64,000 nucleotides of DNA from Ochotona curzoniae (GCF_017591425.1 NW_024466607.1:12346501-12410500); one strand, 5' to 3'. Positions 25,901 to 36,851 are shown, numbered from the stretch's first letter. Numbers and translations are program-made. Notes: generated from the letters alone by a model not told the origin.

Positions 25901-28900
25901 AGAGTTTTCATATTTAGAAATGATCTGAATCCTAACTGGAAACTAGAGAAACAATATATTATTCCTGTTGCTTTGCTTTTCTCTTCTAACCTTGTGTCAC
26001 TTCCTAATCAGTAGTGTGAAGGCAGTTGAAGCCAACAGTGCTGAGGGGAATATGTCCAAATAATTGAACTTCATTCTGTTTAGCAGAAAAAGAAAGTTTT
26101 ATTCAACCAGATAATGAGTTTGTAGCGATTTTTTTAGTTGATATTTTATTTTTAAAGCAGCAGCCTTGTATAATTTTATGGTTAGATGTCTTTTAGAGAA
26201 AAAGCAAAGAACCAAAACTAGTTTATCTGCAGTTCCAGTTTGATTTGGTAGAGAAAATAATATAGTTAAGCTCATTCTGCAAGTGTTGCTATTTTGCAAG
26301 TTTTACAGGAAGAAACATTATTGTACAGTGGTTAGGCAGGACGGCAGTAGTAACATTAAACATTATCAGTAAACAGTAGAAAACAGAAGTTTTTAGCTGT
26401 CCAGATTTTAAATGTTTGTGTTATTGTTAGCCGTTTAACATCCCCCCCTTTCGATAGAGGGGGATAGGCAAATTCATTTTGTAAAGAAAAACTTTTCATG
26501 TTATAGTGAATATCAACAGATAGGTGGGATCTGCTTGACTGTATTTAGAATGTAGGTGTTGTGTACAGTGAGGGGAGAAGGGTGTGGTTGGTACTTCCTG
26601 CAGTGCTGGCTTGGGAGCGGGGCAGGTGACCAGCAATGGCAGGTGCAAGTGGTGCAGAGGTGGTTTGAGTTGAACATCTGTAAGCCGTGTTAGCTTCCTG
26701 GCTTTTCAGTCCTTTTCATCATTGTTCACATGTTTAAATAGTACATATTTTCATTTGTTTCACTAATTTTTATTGGCTCATCCTTAGTAAAATCTATTCC
26801 ATAAGTTTAAAAATCACATTATGCATAACTTACGGGTTTTTGTTTCTCTCTTTGTTTAACTCAAGCCAAGGAAAATTTATTAACAAGCAAGCCTCAGCTC
26901 TTTTGGAAGATAAAATTCCTGGACATGTTAGCTTACATGGCAGCCTGACAGGAGGAACAGGTGTGGTGACAGATGTGCCCTGTGGCCCACCCGTTTCTGT
27001 GGTCTGGCAGCCATCTTGACTTGGTTTCTTTTTCTGTGAATGTTTCTATTACCATGTTTGTACTTCAGTTTCTGTAATGAATGAATGATTTGTGGTATCC
27101 TTCCTATATTCTTTTCATCTAAAGCAAACAAAGTTCCTCCCTCTCTTGGGCGGGTCTGTGCTTATTGATAACAGTCAGGAATGTGCTTCTTGTTGGGAGA
27201 GCACGCAGACACTGACCAGTCCAGCCATGCAGCTGTGTGAGAGCCCTTGCATGGAGTGCTAGGGGTGTCTGATGGAGCACTTCCAGCGGAGGGCAACTTG
27301 CTGCTGGTTTGTATCCACAGCTCCGGGAAGACGCTAGCTCTGGTTACTTGTGTAGTTCCTAATCAGAAGCTTTGAGATCCAGAATACTCCAACATCTGAA
27401 ACTGTTTGAGTGGCAGCATGATGCCACAATGAAAATTCTGTACTTGATCAGATATGATGTGTTACAGTAAAAACGTAAGTGCACTGAAAACACATATGTG
27501 AAGTACAGATGAGCCATGTTTAGGTTTGGATCCTGTCCCCAACATCTGCATGTGCCTCTGCTCCTGGGCTTGTCCCCATCGACCGCACCTTCCCTTCATC
27601 CCTGACCTTCAGTTCTGTTTTCTGTGGAATGACCTCATTACCTTGGCCAGGATTGCAGTATATGACGAGTGAGAAGTAAAATCCTTTTCTCGTTTCAGAG
27701 TATTAACATTCTCATTTTCTTTCTTTTTTATACTGTGGTGGGAAAAGCAGGAGCTGTTTCTGTTGCCTTTGGAGCCTGGGTGGCTGCTTCCTGGCTGGTG
27801 TTCTCCCCGTGAAGGGAATGTGCAATGGCAGGACGCTGCTTTAAGTGAATATGAAAACTGAACGAGACGGCTACCCTCCCTGCCCTGTTGGGGCTAAAGT
27901 TTTCTTTCTGGCATGTTTTTACTTTAATAAATAAATGCTTTCCACTGCTCAAAATAAAGTGATATTGTTAACCTACTTTGATTGTTCTTTACGATTTTGG
28001 TTCCCTGACTAGACCTATGTTTACAAGTACATGTCTTTGTTTTACAGATATATGGAGTCTCGGAGTGATCTTGTTCATGCTGGTGTGTGGGCAGCCACCC
28101 TTCCAAGAGGCCAATGACAGCGAGACCTTGACCATGATCATGGACTGCAAGTACACAGTGCCCTCCCATGTGTCCAAGGAGTGTAAGGAGTAAGTCTACA
28201 GAGTGGGAGGAACCTTGGGTGCGTTGGCATGTCCCATGAATTGGAGGGAGCTGCAACTTCAGACAAATGAGCTACTTTGCGTTTTAAATTTAGTGTCTGC
28301 TGTTCAGAATATCTGGAGAAAAGGGCAAGGTGACTTGAAATTTAACACTAGAGTACAAAATGTGCTAAATTCTTCCCATAAGTACACTTGTTTTCAGAAG
28401 TCCATCGCACGCCTCTCCATTCTCCAGGAGTGGCAGTTACTTCACGGGGAGTGGAGATGTTACCAAGCAACTGCCTTTCCCTCAGCAGAGAGCAGGACTG
28501 CCCGGATGGTTTTATGTTCTAGAGAAGGGTTGGGGTCATTTTCTGTCTGACTAGATGAACAGTGTGTTGTTTAGGATTTACAAGCCTGTCTCAGAGTCGC
28601 ACTGCACACGTTCCTCCCCCCAGGTAACTGAGCAGTTCTGTTTTGGTGTATGTGATGCAGGAAGCATTAGTCAACAGTAAGCTCGAAGTCTGATCTACTT
28701 GTTCAGAAACAGTGATGGAATAAGCCTATTAGAAATCGGCTAGTTCTTCAGTATTGCGAATGCTGGTTTTGAGCTCTGCTAAGAGTAAAACCACTACTTA
28801 AAGGATTTTGCTGTTTTAACAGTTTTCAGTTTCTCAGCTGGTAAGACTTGAGGAACTTTTTCTGTGATCCGAGTGCCTTCTTTGGCGGATGTTTAATAAC

Positions 28901-31900
28901 GTATGTATTTAAACCCCACATTTACCTTCTGGCTTCTCCAATTACCAATGTTGTGGCAAGGATCCATCTTATAGGATTACTGTGAAAACTAAAAGAATGT
29001 GTGTATATACATATAGTTTGTAATTCAAAGAGTATCTCCACAGTTAAAAGAGGAAAACATTTATTTGTAGATTGGCTTATACTACTCAAAATGTATGCAT
29101 TTCCCATCGTCCAGCCTGAGGAACAGAACAGCTATTCCTCTCTCAGGCCATCTCTGTTTCTCCCTGTCAGAGCTGATGCGTTTTGCTGAACTTTCTCCCG
29201 TTTGCATTTTTTGTTATCAGCCCTTGCTGAATGTGTGCCATGTCTCTGAGTACTCTATGGCTTTGCACTTTTTCAGTCTTTATCTCATTCATTTTCAGGG
29301 GTTGATGAGGTGCTGTTTTCCCTCATTTGTCTTCCTCCACCCCCAAAATATGGAAAGTTATATTTTAAGGATTTTCCTGTTTAAATATACAAATATGTCA
29401 TATGTGATTAATGTAATAAAATTTATAGTTAATCCTCATCTTTATTCTGTTCCTAAATAATACAAATTTCTCATAACACCTATTATGTTAGTTTCTTTTA
29501 TTCTAACTAACTGCACAAATTAGATAATTTTTACTATTCTGAATACCCAAAAATTATTTATAATCACCAGTTGTTTGGTGGGAATTTTGTTCACCTTTCC
29601 AGTTGGGAGCACAAATTAGTTATTTTTAATGTCTTTTGATGATGGGCTTTGCCGGCTTTCATCAGAACACGTGTTGCATGTCCTGCACTCCGGACAGCGA
29701 GTGCAGCATCAGGGCGACTGTCCTGCCCTCGGGGACGTGGCGCTCCACTGTCTCCTGGCGTGTGGCCGCTGCCCGACTCAGGCAGCTGTGCGTAACCTGC
29801 CATCTGTGCCAGCTGCTTTGGGAGCTTCTGTTTGTTGCAAATAGGGTGTGTCAGGGCTTCCTGGTTCTGTTTTTTTGTTTGTTTGTTTGTTTGTTTGTTT
29901 GATGAATTTGGAAAATTCTCAGCCATTTATTTTCAGATGCTTTTCTCAGTATAAGTTTGATATTTTCATCCTACATTCCTTGTGTTTTAGCTTCTTTCTT
30001 TTCTGTCTCTGCAGTATGTAATTACTCAACTTTTTCTTTAGATCAGTTTTTTTTTTTTTACTTCCAGTTTAAAATTTGCCCCTTAAGTTTTTTAGCTACA
30101 GTGGTTATTTTTGACTTATGGAAGCCCATTTACCTTTTTCTGCACACTGTAATGATAACGATTACAAAAAGCCCTTTTACTCCTTGATCATGTTTGTTGT
30201 CTGTGTCTGAAGATTGCAGTGGGGGAAGAATTTGTGTTCTGATTGTGTTCTGTGGTGGGCCACTGGGATGTCTTCCTTCCTTTGTGGTTTTTTTTTTTTT
30301 TGGCTGTGATATTTTGTTACTCTAGTTGGGGAATCCCTTGAAGTCTTGTTTTACATTACATTGCCACAGAAAGACTGTTTAATTTGCTTTGTGCATTGTT
30401 GTGTCCATTACTTGTCCAGGTGTACTTGCAGAAGAAACAGTTTGATGCTAGTTTCGCTAGGTACACCGCATGGATGTTGGTAACTTGGACCGTGGGTCTG
30501 TGGGGACAGCCTGTGGTTAGACATGTCAGGAAGCAGTTTTCCCTGCGCATGCGCGCTGTCAGTGCTCACCAGGGCAGGCACATTTTCTTGGCTCTCTGGG
30601 CACTGGGCCGCTTCCTTCCTCTTCCTCACCGTCTCCTGAGGCTGGCTGCTGAGCTCTGTGCTGGGCAGGCACTGGACCACACACAGGTGGCTGCATGCAC
30701 TAGCAGGCCAGCATTGCTGTTTGCCTCCTTAGGTCTTACTTTTGTTTGCTCAGTTATTTTGCCAACCTAGTGCTGTTCAAAAGTATTTCAGCAAGTGTCT
30801 TAGGTGATGTGGAGCTGTTTTCGTCAGCAAGATCCTTTCCCTGAGAACAGGAGTTGGTTCGGGCATTCTTTGTCATTGATGATCATTGAATCTCACCATT
30901 AAGCGGGCACTTAATTCAAGCACAGGTGGTCAGACTTAGAGTGAATGCTAGATGATAGGGCGTTGTGCCTTCTTTCTTTGACAAGAAATGCTGCCTCTAA
31001 ATTGTCATCATTCCTGCGAGGATGTTCAGTGAAAGGAGCCAGCATCGTGAACCCTTGCGGACGGTTTGCTGTAGCTGTGGTCCTCCCTTTTTTCCAGCCT
31101 GATCACCCGGATGCTGCAGAGAGATCCCAAGAAAAGGGCCTCTTTAGAGGAGATCGAGAATCATGCTTGGCTTCAAGGAGTGGACCCTTCACCAGCCACC
31201 AAGTACAACATCCCCCTGGTGTCGTACAAAAATCTCTCGGAAGAGGAGCACAACAGCATCATCCAGCGCATGGTGCTGGGCGACATCGCAGACCGAGATG
31301 CTATCGTGGAGTAAGTGTGCGCTGCGGGGCAGGACCTGTGGCTGGAGCTGGGCCGCTCCCCTCTAGCATTCCTGGGCTCATGCCTGGCGCAGCTGTAACC
31401 TGTCTTGTTTTTGTAGGGTGAACAAGTTGGCTGTGGTAGCAGTGGCTGTGAACACTGTGGCCTTGATCCCGTGGGAGCATTCTCCTCATGTCGGGGTCCA
31501 CTAGTGGTCCCCACAGGCATGAGTTGGGTATCAAGCATCAGAGACCTTGGCCTTGGGGGTGCTGGTGCGTGAGCCCTGGTGCACAGTTGTCAGTGGCAGC
31601 AGAGTGACTGCACTTCCCACAAAGTTTAGAAGTTTACTCACTGGTCCTTCTGAGGCCTTGCTGCAGCAACCTGTTAATTAAATTCATTTAGAGAGTGTTA
31701 ATTAAGTCCTTTAAAAGCAAAGCCAGACATTAGTAATCTATGGAGTTTGCAATAAAGGCTGATGTAAAGAGGCAGTGGCTTCTTTCTGACAACAGTTAAC
31801 TCACGTGATGGTTCCAACTCTAAAAATATGAGCATTTCCATGGAGGCAAAAGCTGTTTAATGTGTTGCATGAACGGTTCGATATAATGGAATAGAAGAGA

Positions 31901-34900
31901 GCAGGTGTGTTCTGGTAGGTAACAAAAGCGGACTGTGTTGGCAGAGCCTCTCTGGCCGGGCTGGGCATCTGGCTTAGATCCCCTGGAGGAGGGGGCTGCA
32001 GGCTGAGCTGTTGTTGCCCTGTCGCCAGCAGCCAAGTGGGGGCGCTGTGCTCTGAGGAGGGCGGTGTGTGGATGCATGGGTGAGGAAGCCCAGGTTCTAA
32101 CTCGCGCGTATGTGGAGCTTTCTGCAGCTTTCTAGGGGCACTGTGGGTCTTCACAGATGGCTCCGGACCTGCTTCAGTGACCTCAGCAAGCACAGCCTTG
32201 GCTGCTTCTGCTGCAAACACTTTGGGAATGTGTAGGAAATGGTTTTCCATTTTTGAGTAAAAGGCAATTTGTATCTTCCTAAATTGGCCTGATTTTCTTA
32301 GCTTAAACGCAGCATGAATGTAATGGTGTCATATAGAACTGTTTGATGTAAACTGAGTTTTAATTCCAAAGGGAAACACAGCTTGGATGGTGCGGGTGCC
32401 TCCTTCCTCCCACCCCATACCCCGGGCGTGGTGGGCACTAGAGAACCACGCGGGCGGCCTGCTGCTCCTGCAGTTTGTCCCCTGCTCGCGAGGCAGCTAC
32501 CTGGGGCTGGCTGGAGGAGCCTTGCTTAGGCCTTGGGCTTTGCCGTCTCCATTAGTTCTGGTCCCACTGTGCATTTCGGAAAATTTCATTTCTACTATTG
32601 TGTCCTTCCTAAGGGTTCCTCTGTGTTTTAACTGACTGCAGGTGGCTTCTGGGCCCGTGCAATCCCCCGGAGCCCTCTCCAGCCAGCTGCAGCAGAGTGG
32701 GCAGGGCTAAGGGCCTGGATGGGCTTAATGCCCCCACCCTCTGGCCAGTGCAGCACCTAGCTACATGAGATATTCTCTAAGATGACTGTTTGATTTGGTT
32801 TTTGTTTTTAAGTGTTTACTTGTTTGAGATACAAAGAAAACATTTACTGGTTCATTTCCAAATGCCCACAGTGGGCAGGGCTGGGGGCCAAGGCTTTAGG
32901 CTAGGAGCCAGTATTCGATCCTAGTTTCCTGTGTGGGTGGCAGGCACCCATAAGCCATCACTTGCTGGATCCCCATGTCTGCAGCACCAGGAAGCTGGAG
33001 TTAGGAGCCAGAAGAGGGACTTGAACCCAGGCACTCCAGTGTGAAACACAGTCTTAACTGGTACATTAACCACTAAGCTAAGTGCCATGGCCTGGCTTTG
33101 ATTTTATTCACAGAAGAATTTAATGATATGTCCTTAACAATGTGGTGGTTCCCCAGCCCCGGGGCACCTGGGTCTAACTGATCTTGTCTTGGTCGTTCTC
33201 TTGTGAAGCGCACGGGCAGTGCGCCAGGCAGTCACTTCGCACTGGGCGTGTGCATGATGTGCTGCCCTGAAAGCTCTGCGCCCTTTCCCCAGGCACCAGA
33301 TGCTGGCATCTCAGTTCTGTCAGTGGCCTGCACGGCCCCTCGCCAACATGGATGCTTTCATGCAGTCACTTTTTGAATTTCAAGAGTGACCTAAATTACT
33401 ATTGGCTGGGTTTTTCAGGGTTGCATTTTGCTTGCTTTTAAAGATTCCAAGGCGCAAATGTCAAATCGGTCGTACTTCGCGTGAAAAGCAGACCTGCCTG
33501 CAAGGCTCAGGCTGCATCTCCCTTTGCTTTCTTCAGAGCCCTGGAAACCAACAGGTACAACCACATCACAGCCACGTACTTCTTGCTTGCTGAAAGGATC
33601 CTGCGAGAAAAGCAAGAGAAAGAAATCCAGACGCGGTCCGCCAGCCCCAGCAACATCAAGGCCCAGTTTAGGTGAGAAAATGTCACTCTTACCAACAGGA
33701 TGGTGGGTTTGTCAGAGTGGTGATGGCCTTATTGCTTCCGCCAGGGCTGCCATGGAGCAGGGGCTGTGCCCGTCAACCTGGCCAAGAAAGGCCCTTTGGA
33801 GAAGCAGTGTCATGCCAGGCTGTTTTCCTACACTGCTCTGGTCTTACATGTGTAATTGGGGCAACTTTGGTCAATGTCGCATTCCAGGAACCTTGTTCCT
33901 CGGTTAATGTGAACTAGTTCTTACAAAGGCCTAGGGTGTCACCCTGGCTCCCTTGTTGTCTCAGATTGGGGGTGGGGGGAGCTGGCGGCCACTCACCTGT
34001 GACGTGAGGGTGACAGCACTGTGCCGAGGGACAAGGCCAGAGCGCAGGTGTGCGGGAGGCCCCAGGCCAGGGCTGCCTGCTCAGTCCTTCCCCTCCGTGC
34101 TTGAGCCAAGCTCTGTCCTGGGCCCCAGCCCCTCATTAGAAGACAGTTTTCATGCCTGTGGTCTTGGGTAGGTTACTTACCTCTGTGTGTCCTGATTCCT
34201 TTGGAAAGAAAACTGAGTCAAAGTTACCTGCTTCCCAGGCCCGAGTTTCTCCTTGAGTGGCAGTCAGGGCGGTGACCAGCTGCGCATGGGCACTCCCAGG
34301 GAACTCCACTCCCTGGCTTGCTCATTCACAGTTCTTTGAAAAAGAAGAAGAAGAAAAAGATACTTATCTGAAAGGCGTGGTTAGAAAGAAATTGTATCCC
34401 CTGGTTTACTCCCCAAGTAGCTGGAGGTGGGCTGTCCGAAGCCAGGAGCTTCATCCTGGTCTCTGAGGTGGGTGCTGGGGCCCAAGAACTTGGGCTTTCC
34501 TCCACTGCTTTCCCACACGGTTAGTGGGGAGCACCTGGGACATGAACTGTAATGGGATGCTGGCATTGCAAGCAGTAGCTTAGCTTTCTGTGCCACAGTG
34601 CCCCCCACCCCGCCCTCTTCACTGTTCTTGCCTCTGGTCCTGCTTGTCGCTGCTCAGTGATGGCGACCCGATGTCAGAACCACGTGAGCGACCCAGCAGG
34701 GCCGCAGAGGAGGGAGAAGGCTGATGTTGGGCACGTTGCCTCTTACCATTTCCCTGGAGCTGCTTCAAGCTAGAGGCTGAGTTTGCATTTCACACCAAGT
34801 TGTTACCCAAACAGTAGTGTGTGGCTGAGGCTGCTGTAAATGTCTTGATTTCCGAGGAGCCGCTCCCCGGGGCTGCAGGACGCGCAGCACAGTGCATTCT

Positions 34901-36739
34901 GCACAGGTGGCAGAGCCTCATTTTCAGATTCATGGCATTTTTGTCATTTGGGTTGTAGCAAAGTTTGCTTACATTTTTAAAAACTTGATGGTTGGGTTTT
35001 GTAGCTTGAGAAGCAGAGAATCACGTATGCCAGTTGAGTGTTGCCTTTGTTCCTCAGTAGTCTCTATTGAAATTCCTTCGAGACTTCCCATTTGTGTTTG
35101 TAAACACTGAGCTTTTACACCATCAGGTAAAGCAGGAGCCCTGGACGCTTGAGGTGAGTGTCGCTGGCCACAGTGGCCCTGTGAGGTTGCAATCTGAGAG
35201 GCCAAAGCACAGCGCCCGGGCCCGGCTTCTGCTTGTGCTCGCCCACAGTGCTTCCCTCGTGGGCAACGCTTCTGCACCGAGGCGGTGGCTCGGCGTCTTC
35301 CCTTCTTTCCTGACAGTGACGCAGCTGTCTGGCCGTGTCAGCCCATCGCACCTCTGGGCTCCTTGCTCATGTGTACAGGACGGGGAGTGGGTTTGCAAGG
35401 CTGCTGCTTCCTCTTTGTGAAGTCTGTGGATGTCGTCCCAGTCAGTTTCAGCAAATATCCCTTGCTGGCACCTGCATGTGACCACGTGGCTTTTTCTGTT
35501 TCTGATCTGTTACACAGGCAGTCTTGGCCAACCAAAATTGATGTGCCCCAAGACCTTGAGGATGACCTCACAGCCACTCCTTTGTCCCATGCGACCGTCC
35601 CTCAGTCTCCTGCACGGGCTGCCGACAACGTCCTCAATGGCCACCGGGGCAAAGGTGGCCTCTGTGACTCGGCCAAGAAGGATGACCTGCCCGAGTTGGC
35701 TGGCCCAGCGCTGTCTGCCGTGCCACCCGCCAGCCTGAAACCCACAACTGGGGGCCGGAAATGTCTGTTCCGGGTGGAGGAGGATGAAGAGGAAGACGAG
35801 GAGGACAAGAAGCCCATGTCCCTGTCAACCCAGGTGGTTTTGCGCCGGAAGCCATCGGTGACCAACCGCCTGACGTCTCGGAAGAGCGCGCCTGTCCTCA
35901 ACCAGATCTTCGAGGAGGGGGAGTCGGATGATGAGTTCGACATGGATGAGAACCTGCCTCCCAAGCTGAGCCGGCTGAAGATGAACATCGCCTCCCCTGG
36001 GACGGTGCACAAGCGCTACCACCGGCGGAAAAGCCAGGGCCGCGGCTCCAGCTGCAGCAGTTCCGAGACCAGCGACGATGATTCCGAGAGCCGGCGGCGA
36101 CTCGATAAGGACAGTGGCTTCACCTACTCCTGGCACCGCCGGGATAGCAGCGAGGGGCCCCCCGGCAGCGAGGGCGACGGCGGGGGCCAGAGCAAGCCGA
36201 GCAACGGCAGTGGGGGCGCGGACAAGGCCAGCCCCAGTGAGAACAGTGCTGGTGGGGGCAGCCCTGCCGGTGGCTCGGGCGGCAACCCCACCAGCACCTC
36301 AGGCTCCACACGGCGCTGCGCTGGCCCTGGCAACTCTATGCAGCTGGCATCGCGCAGCGCCGGGGAGCTGGTGGAGAGCCTCAAACTCATGGGCCTGTGC
36401 CTGGGCTCCCAGCTGCATGGCAGCGCGCGGTACATCCTGGACCCACAGCACGGCCTGGCCTTCTCCAGCGTCAAGGTCCAGGAGAAGTCCTCGTGGAAGA
36501 TGTGCATCAGCTCCACGGGCAACGCGGGCCCGGCCCCTGCCGTGGGTGGCATCAAGTTTTTCTCCGACCACATGGCGGACACCAGCACCGAGTTGGAACG
36601 GATAAAGAGCAAGAACCTTAAAAACAGCGTGCTGCAGCTACCTCTGTGCGAGAAGACCATCTCTGTGAACATCCAGCGGGACCCTAAGGAGGGGCTGCTG
36701 TGCGCCTCCAGCCAGGCCAGCTGCTGCCACGTCATCTGA
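12401..36739 (+). CDS. SNRK: SNF-related serine/threonine kinase (SNRK), complete CDS in five exons
   Basis: SNRK is an AMPK-related kinase that LKB1 activates by phosphorylating its activation loop; it is linked in the literature to cardiac and fat metabolism, angiogenesis and neuronal death. The joined exons give 2301 nt and 766 residues; I remember 765 for human. The kinase domain is about residues 16-269, with ATP lysine K45, C-helix E63, HRD aspartate D139, DFG D158, activation-loop T173 (the known LKB1 site) and APE 182-184. A UBA-like segment follows at about 291-334. The rest is a long low-complexity tail with acidic, Ser-rich and Gly-rich runs, ending SCCHVI. The start is chosen because ATG 12401 has A at -3 and G at +4 and an in-frame TGA sits at 12374-12376. 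No frameshift or premature stop is present. Confidence 0.97.
13832..13900. repeat. (TC)n microsatellite, about 34 units
   Basis: Uninterrupted CT/TC dinucleotide array of 69 bases on the + strand. It is pure, so length polymorphism is likely. It lies 0.84 kb after the SNRK coding exon 1 donor. Confidence 0.98.
14841..15168 (-). mobile_element. C-SINE
   Basis: Reverse-oriented full-length copy: AAAAGATTTATTTATTTTTC tail, GAAGCCAGGAGCCTGGAG, CTTTCCCAGGCCACAGGCAG, ATTAGAACCAGTGCCCATAT with the B box, and head complement GGCTATGCTGCCAGGCCC. Confidence 0.93.
17162..17494 (-). mobile_element. Young C-SINE with perfect 16-bp target-site duplication
   Basis: Near-consensus full-length copy, unusually rich in intact CpG, including CCACCGCGCCGGGGCCC at its head. 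The B-box complement GGATTAGAACCGG and an intact A-box region are visible. The 16-base flank TAGCTTGTGTAATTTT is identical on both sides (17146-17161 and 17495-17510). High CpG and identical duplications imply the most recent insertion in this window. It landed inside the ancient L1. Confidence 0.98.
18081..18384 (+). mobile_element. C-SINE inserted in ancient L1
   Basis: Head GGGCTTGACATGGTGGCTCA, the GGCCTGGGAAAGCAGTTGAG body and a degraded A-rich tail. Flanks AGATGTTGGCATCT and AGATGTTAGCATCT form a 14-base target-site duplication with one change, so it is older than the copy at 17162. Confidence 0.92.
18760..19310 (-). mobile_element. Old C-SINE, interrupted by a younger one
   Basis: The (GA)n block GGGAGAGAGAGAGACATAG, GATCCAGGTCTCCCATTTGG and, after the interruption, GATCTGCATTAGCAGGGAGC are the parts of one reverse-oriented old C-SINE. 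It is split at about 18877 by the element at 18878-19180. Confidence 0.7.
18878..19180 (-). mobile_element. C-SINE nested in an older C-SINE
   Basis: Reverse-oriented copy with a short tail, CTTCCATCTGCTAACTTAGT, and head complement CACTGTGCCACAACACTGGC. Flanks AACCCACTAACTT (18865-18877) and AACCCAGTAACCT (19181-19193) are a 13-base target-site duplication with two changes. Confidence 0.88.
22168..22452 (+). mobile_element. Old C-SINE copy
   Basis: CCAGCTTCCTGCTGACGCAG, GGTAGCAGGTGATGGCTCAG, CACCCACATGGGAGACACAG and TTGGCTGTTGTGGGCATT follow the order of an old C-SINE. The head is very diverged and the tail is lost, so limits are approximate. Confidence 0.65.
23310..23810 (+). other. AT-rich stretch, possible retroelement gag remnant
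   Basis: The composition differs sharply from its neighbours. Frames with stops carry pieces that read like old coding sequence, for example [14 protein letters not shown], and further on [18 protein letters not shown] in an open frame of about 105 codons (from 23482). The second piece has the spacing of aromatic, Pro and Trp residues seen in some retroviral gag matrix regions, but the resemblance is weak. If real it is a broken endogenous fragment with several stops; no LTR or pol was seen nearby. Confidence 0.22.
25427..25494. repeat. (AAAAT)n simple repeat
   Basis: Array of AAAAAT/AAAAT units on the + strand. It may be the remains of a retroposon A-tail, but no body is recognisable before it. 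Confidence 0.9.
28048..28189 (+). CDS. SNRK: SNRK coding exon 2: kinase C-lobe, F to G helices
   Basis: Encodes the rest of codon 197 to codon 243, plus two bases of codon 244. It starts [19 protein letters not shown], the typical F-helix motif of CAMK/AMPK-type kinases with D197 anchoring the catalytic loop. The acceptor is TTTTACAG and the donor GTAAGTCTAC. Joining to the first exon restores the GAT codon for D197, which confirms the phase. Confidence 0.97.
29870..29901. repeat. (TTTG)n simple repeat
   Basis: Poly-T running into seven TTTG/GTTT units on the + strand. It directly precedes a stretch that may be an antisense L1 end. Confidence 0.9.
29902..30190 (-). mobile_element. Possible antisense L1 3' UTR remnant
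   Basis: GAATTTGGAAAATTCTCAGC followed by CATTTATTTTCAGATGCTTT is like antisense 3' UTR text of old L1 copies. The rest is too diverged to confirm. Confidence 0.3.
31098..31310 (+). CDS. SNRK: SNRK coding exon 3: end of kinase domain and UBA start
   Basis: Encodes residues 244-314 plus two bases of codon 315. It holds the end of the kinase domain ([16 protein letters not shown] and HAWLQGV, about 249-272) and [19 protein letters not shown], the start of the UBA-like domain that AMPK-related kinases use to stabilise the catalytic fold. The acceptor is TTTTTTCCAG and the donor GTAAGTGTGC. Two residues, K256 and A267, differ from the human protein as I remember it (R and P). The exon is conserved and intact. 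Confidence 0.97.
32803..33096 (-). mobile_element. Old C-SINE copy
   Basis: Reverse-oriented: TTTAAGTGTTTACTTGTTTG tail, ACTGGTTCATTTCCAAATGC, CACTTGCTGGATCCCCATG, GACTTGAACCCAGGCACTCC and head complement GTGCCATGGCCTGGC. It lies in the SNRK intron between coding exons 3 and 4. Confidence 0.8.
33537..33671 (+). CDS. SNRK: SNRK coding exon 4: rest of UBA domain
   Basis: Encodes codon 315 to 359 plus two bases of codon 360. The text [20 protein letters not shown] completes the UBA-like fold, followed by a charged helix ([13 protein letters not shown]) that leads into the disordered tail. The acceptor is TTTCTTCAG and the donor GTGAGAAAAT. Phase is kept at both ends, so skipping this 135-nt exon would stay in frame and remove 45 residues. 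Confidence 0.97.
34115..34225 (+). mobile_element. Possible MIR fragment
   Basis: GGTCTTGGGTAGGTTACTTA followed by CCTCTGTGTGTCCTGATTCC fits the sense MIR core, which usually reads as a short tract before a TTACTTAACCTCT motif. It is short and divergent. Confidence 0.35.
34333..34606 (-). mobile_element. Old C-SINE copy
   Basis: Reverse-oriented: an AAGAAGAAGAAAAAG tract in place of the usual tail, TGGTTTACTCCCCAAGTAGC, GAAGCCAGGAGCTTCATCC, CCACTGCTTTCCCACACGG and head complement CTGTGCCACAGTGCCCC. Confidence 0.8.
35518..36739 (+). CDS. SNRK: SNRK coding exon 5: long C-terminal tail and stop
   Basis: Encodes codon 360 to 766 and stops at TGA 36737-36739. The acceptor is GTTACACAG. The tail has an acidic run (about 447-456), a serine/acidic stretch ([15 protein letters not shown]) and a Gly/Ser-rich low-complexity region. 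After these comes a more conserved block ([20 protein letters not shown] onward) and the last residues SCCHVI. One glycine in [10 protein letters not shown] seems extra compared with human, explaining 766 against 765. Codons are strongly GC-rich here, unlike the first exon. No break is seen; GC-rich out-of-frame ORFs on both strands are shadows. Confidence 0.97.
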
Positions 36740-36842
36740 CGGCCTGGCCCGCCACCGCTCGCTTCCTCCTCGGCCTGGGAAGGGTGGCCTTCACCTTTCT
36801 CCAGCTCTTGGTCTTCTCGTTGAGAGTGGGCGTTCAGAGCAA

Positions 36843-36851
36843 TTATTTATT
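36843..36851 (+). promoter_or_regulatory. AU-rich element nonamer in SNRK 3' UTR
   Basis: TTATTTATT is the exact AU-rich nonamer recognised by ZFP36-type decay proteins. It is about 100 nt after the stop codon. Function is inferred from the motif only. Confidence 0.5.

Larger units (their letters stand above)
12990..28047 (+). other. SNRK intron, 15 kb
   Basis: Begins GTAGGTCACG and ends TTGTTTTACAG. It contains one (TC)n array, six C-SINE copies including nested ones, an ancient L1 with ORF2 and 3' end, an (AAAAT)n tract and one odd AT-rich stretch at 23.3-23.8 kb. These are listed separately. I see no further exon, and nothing I can name in 13040-13830, 15170-16780, 19320-22160, 23820-25420 or 25500-28000. 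Confidence 0.85.

Noticed and set aside
26440..26465. Hairpin with a 7-bp C/G stem
   Set aside because: The stem is short, the loop is 12 bases and no gene context supports a function.
36078..36735. Long open frames of 175 (+) and 203 (-) codons
   Set aside because: Shadows of the GC-rich last SNRK exon; the SNRK frame has clear homology and the others do not.
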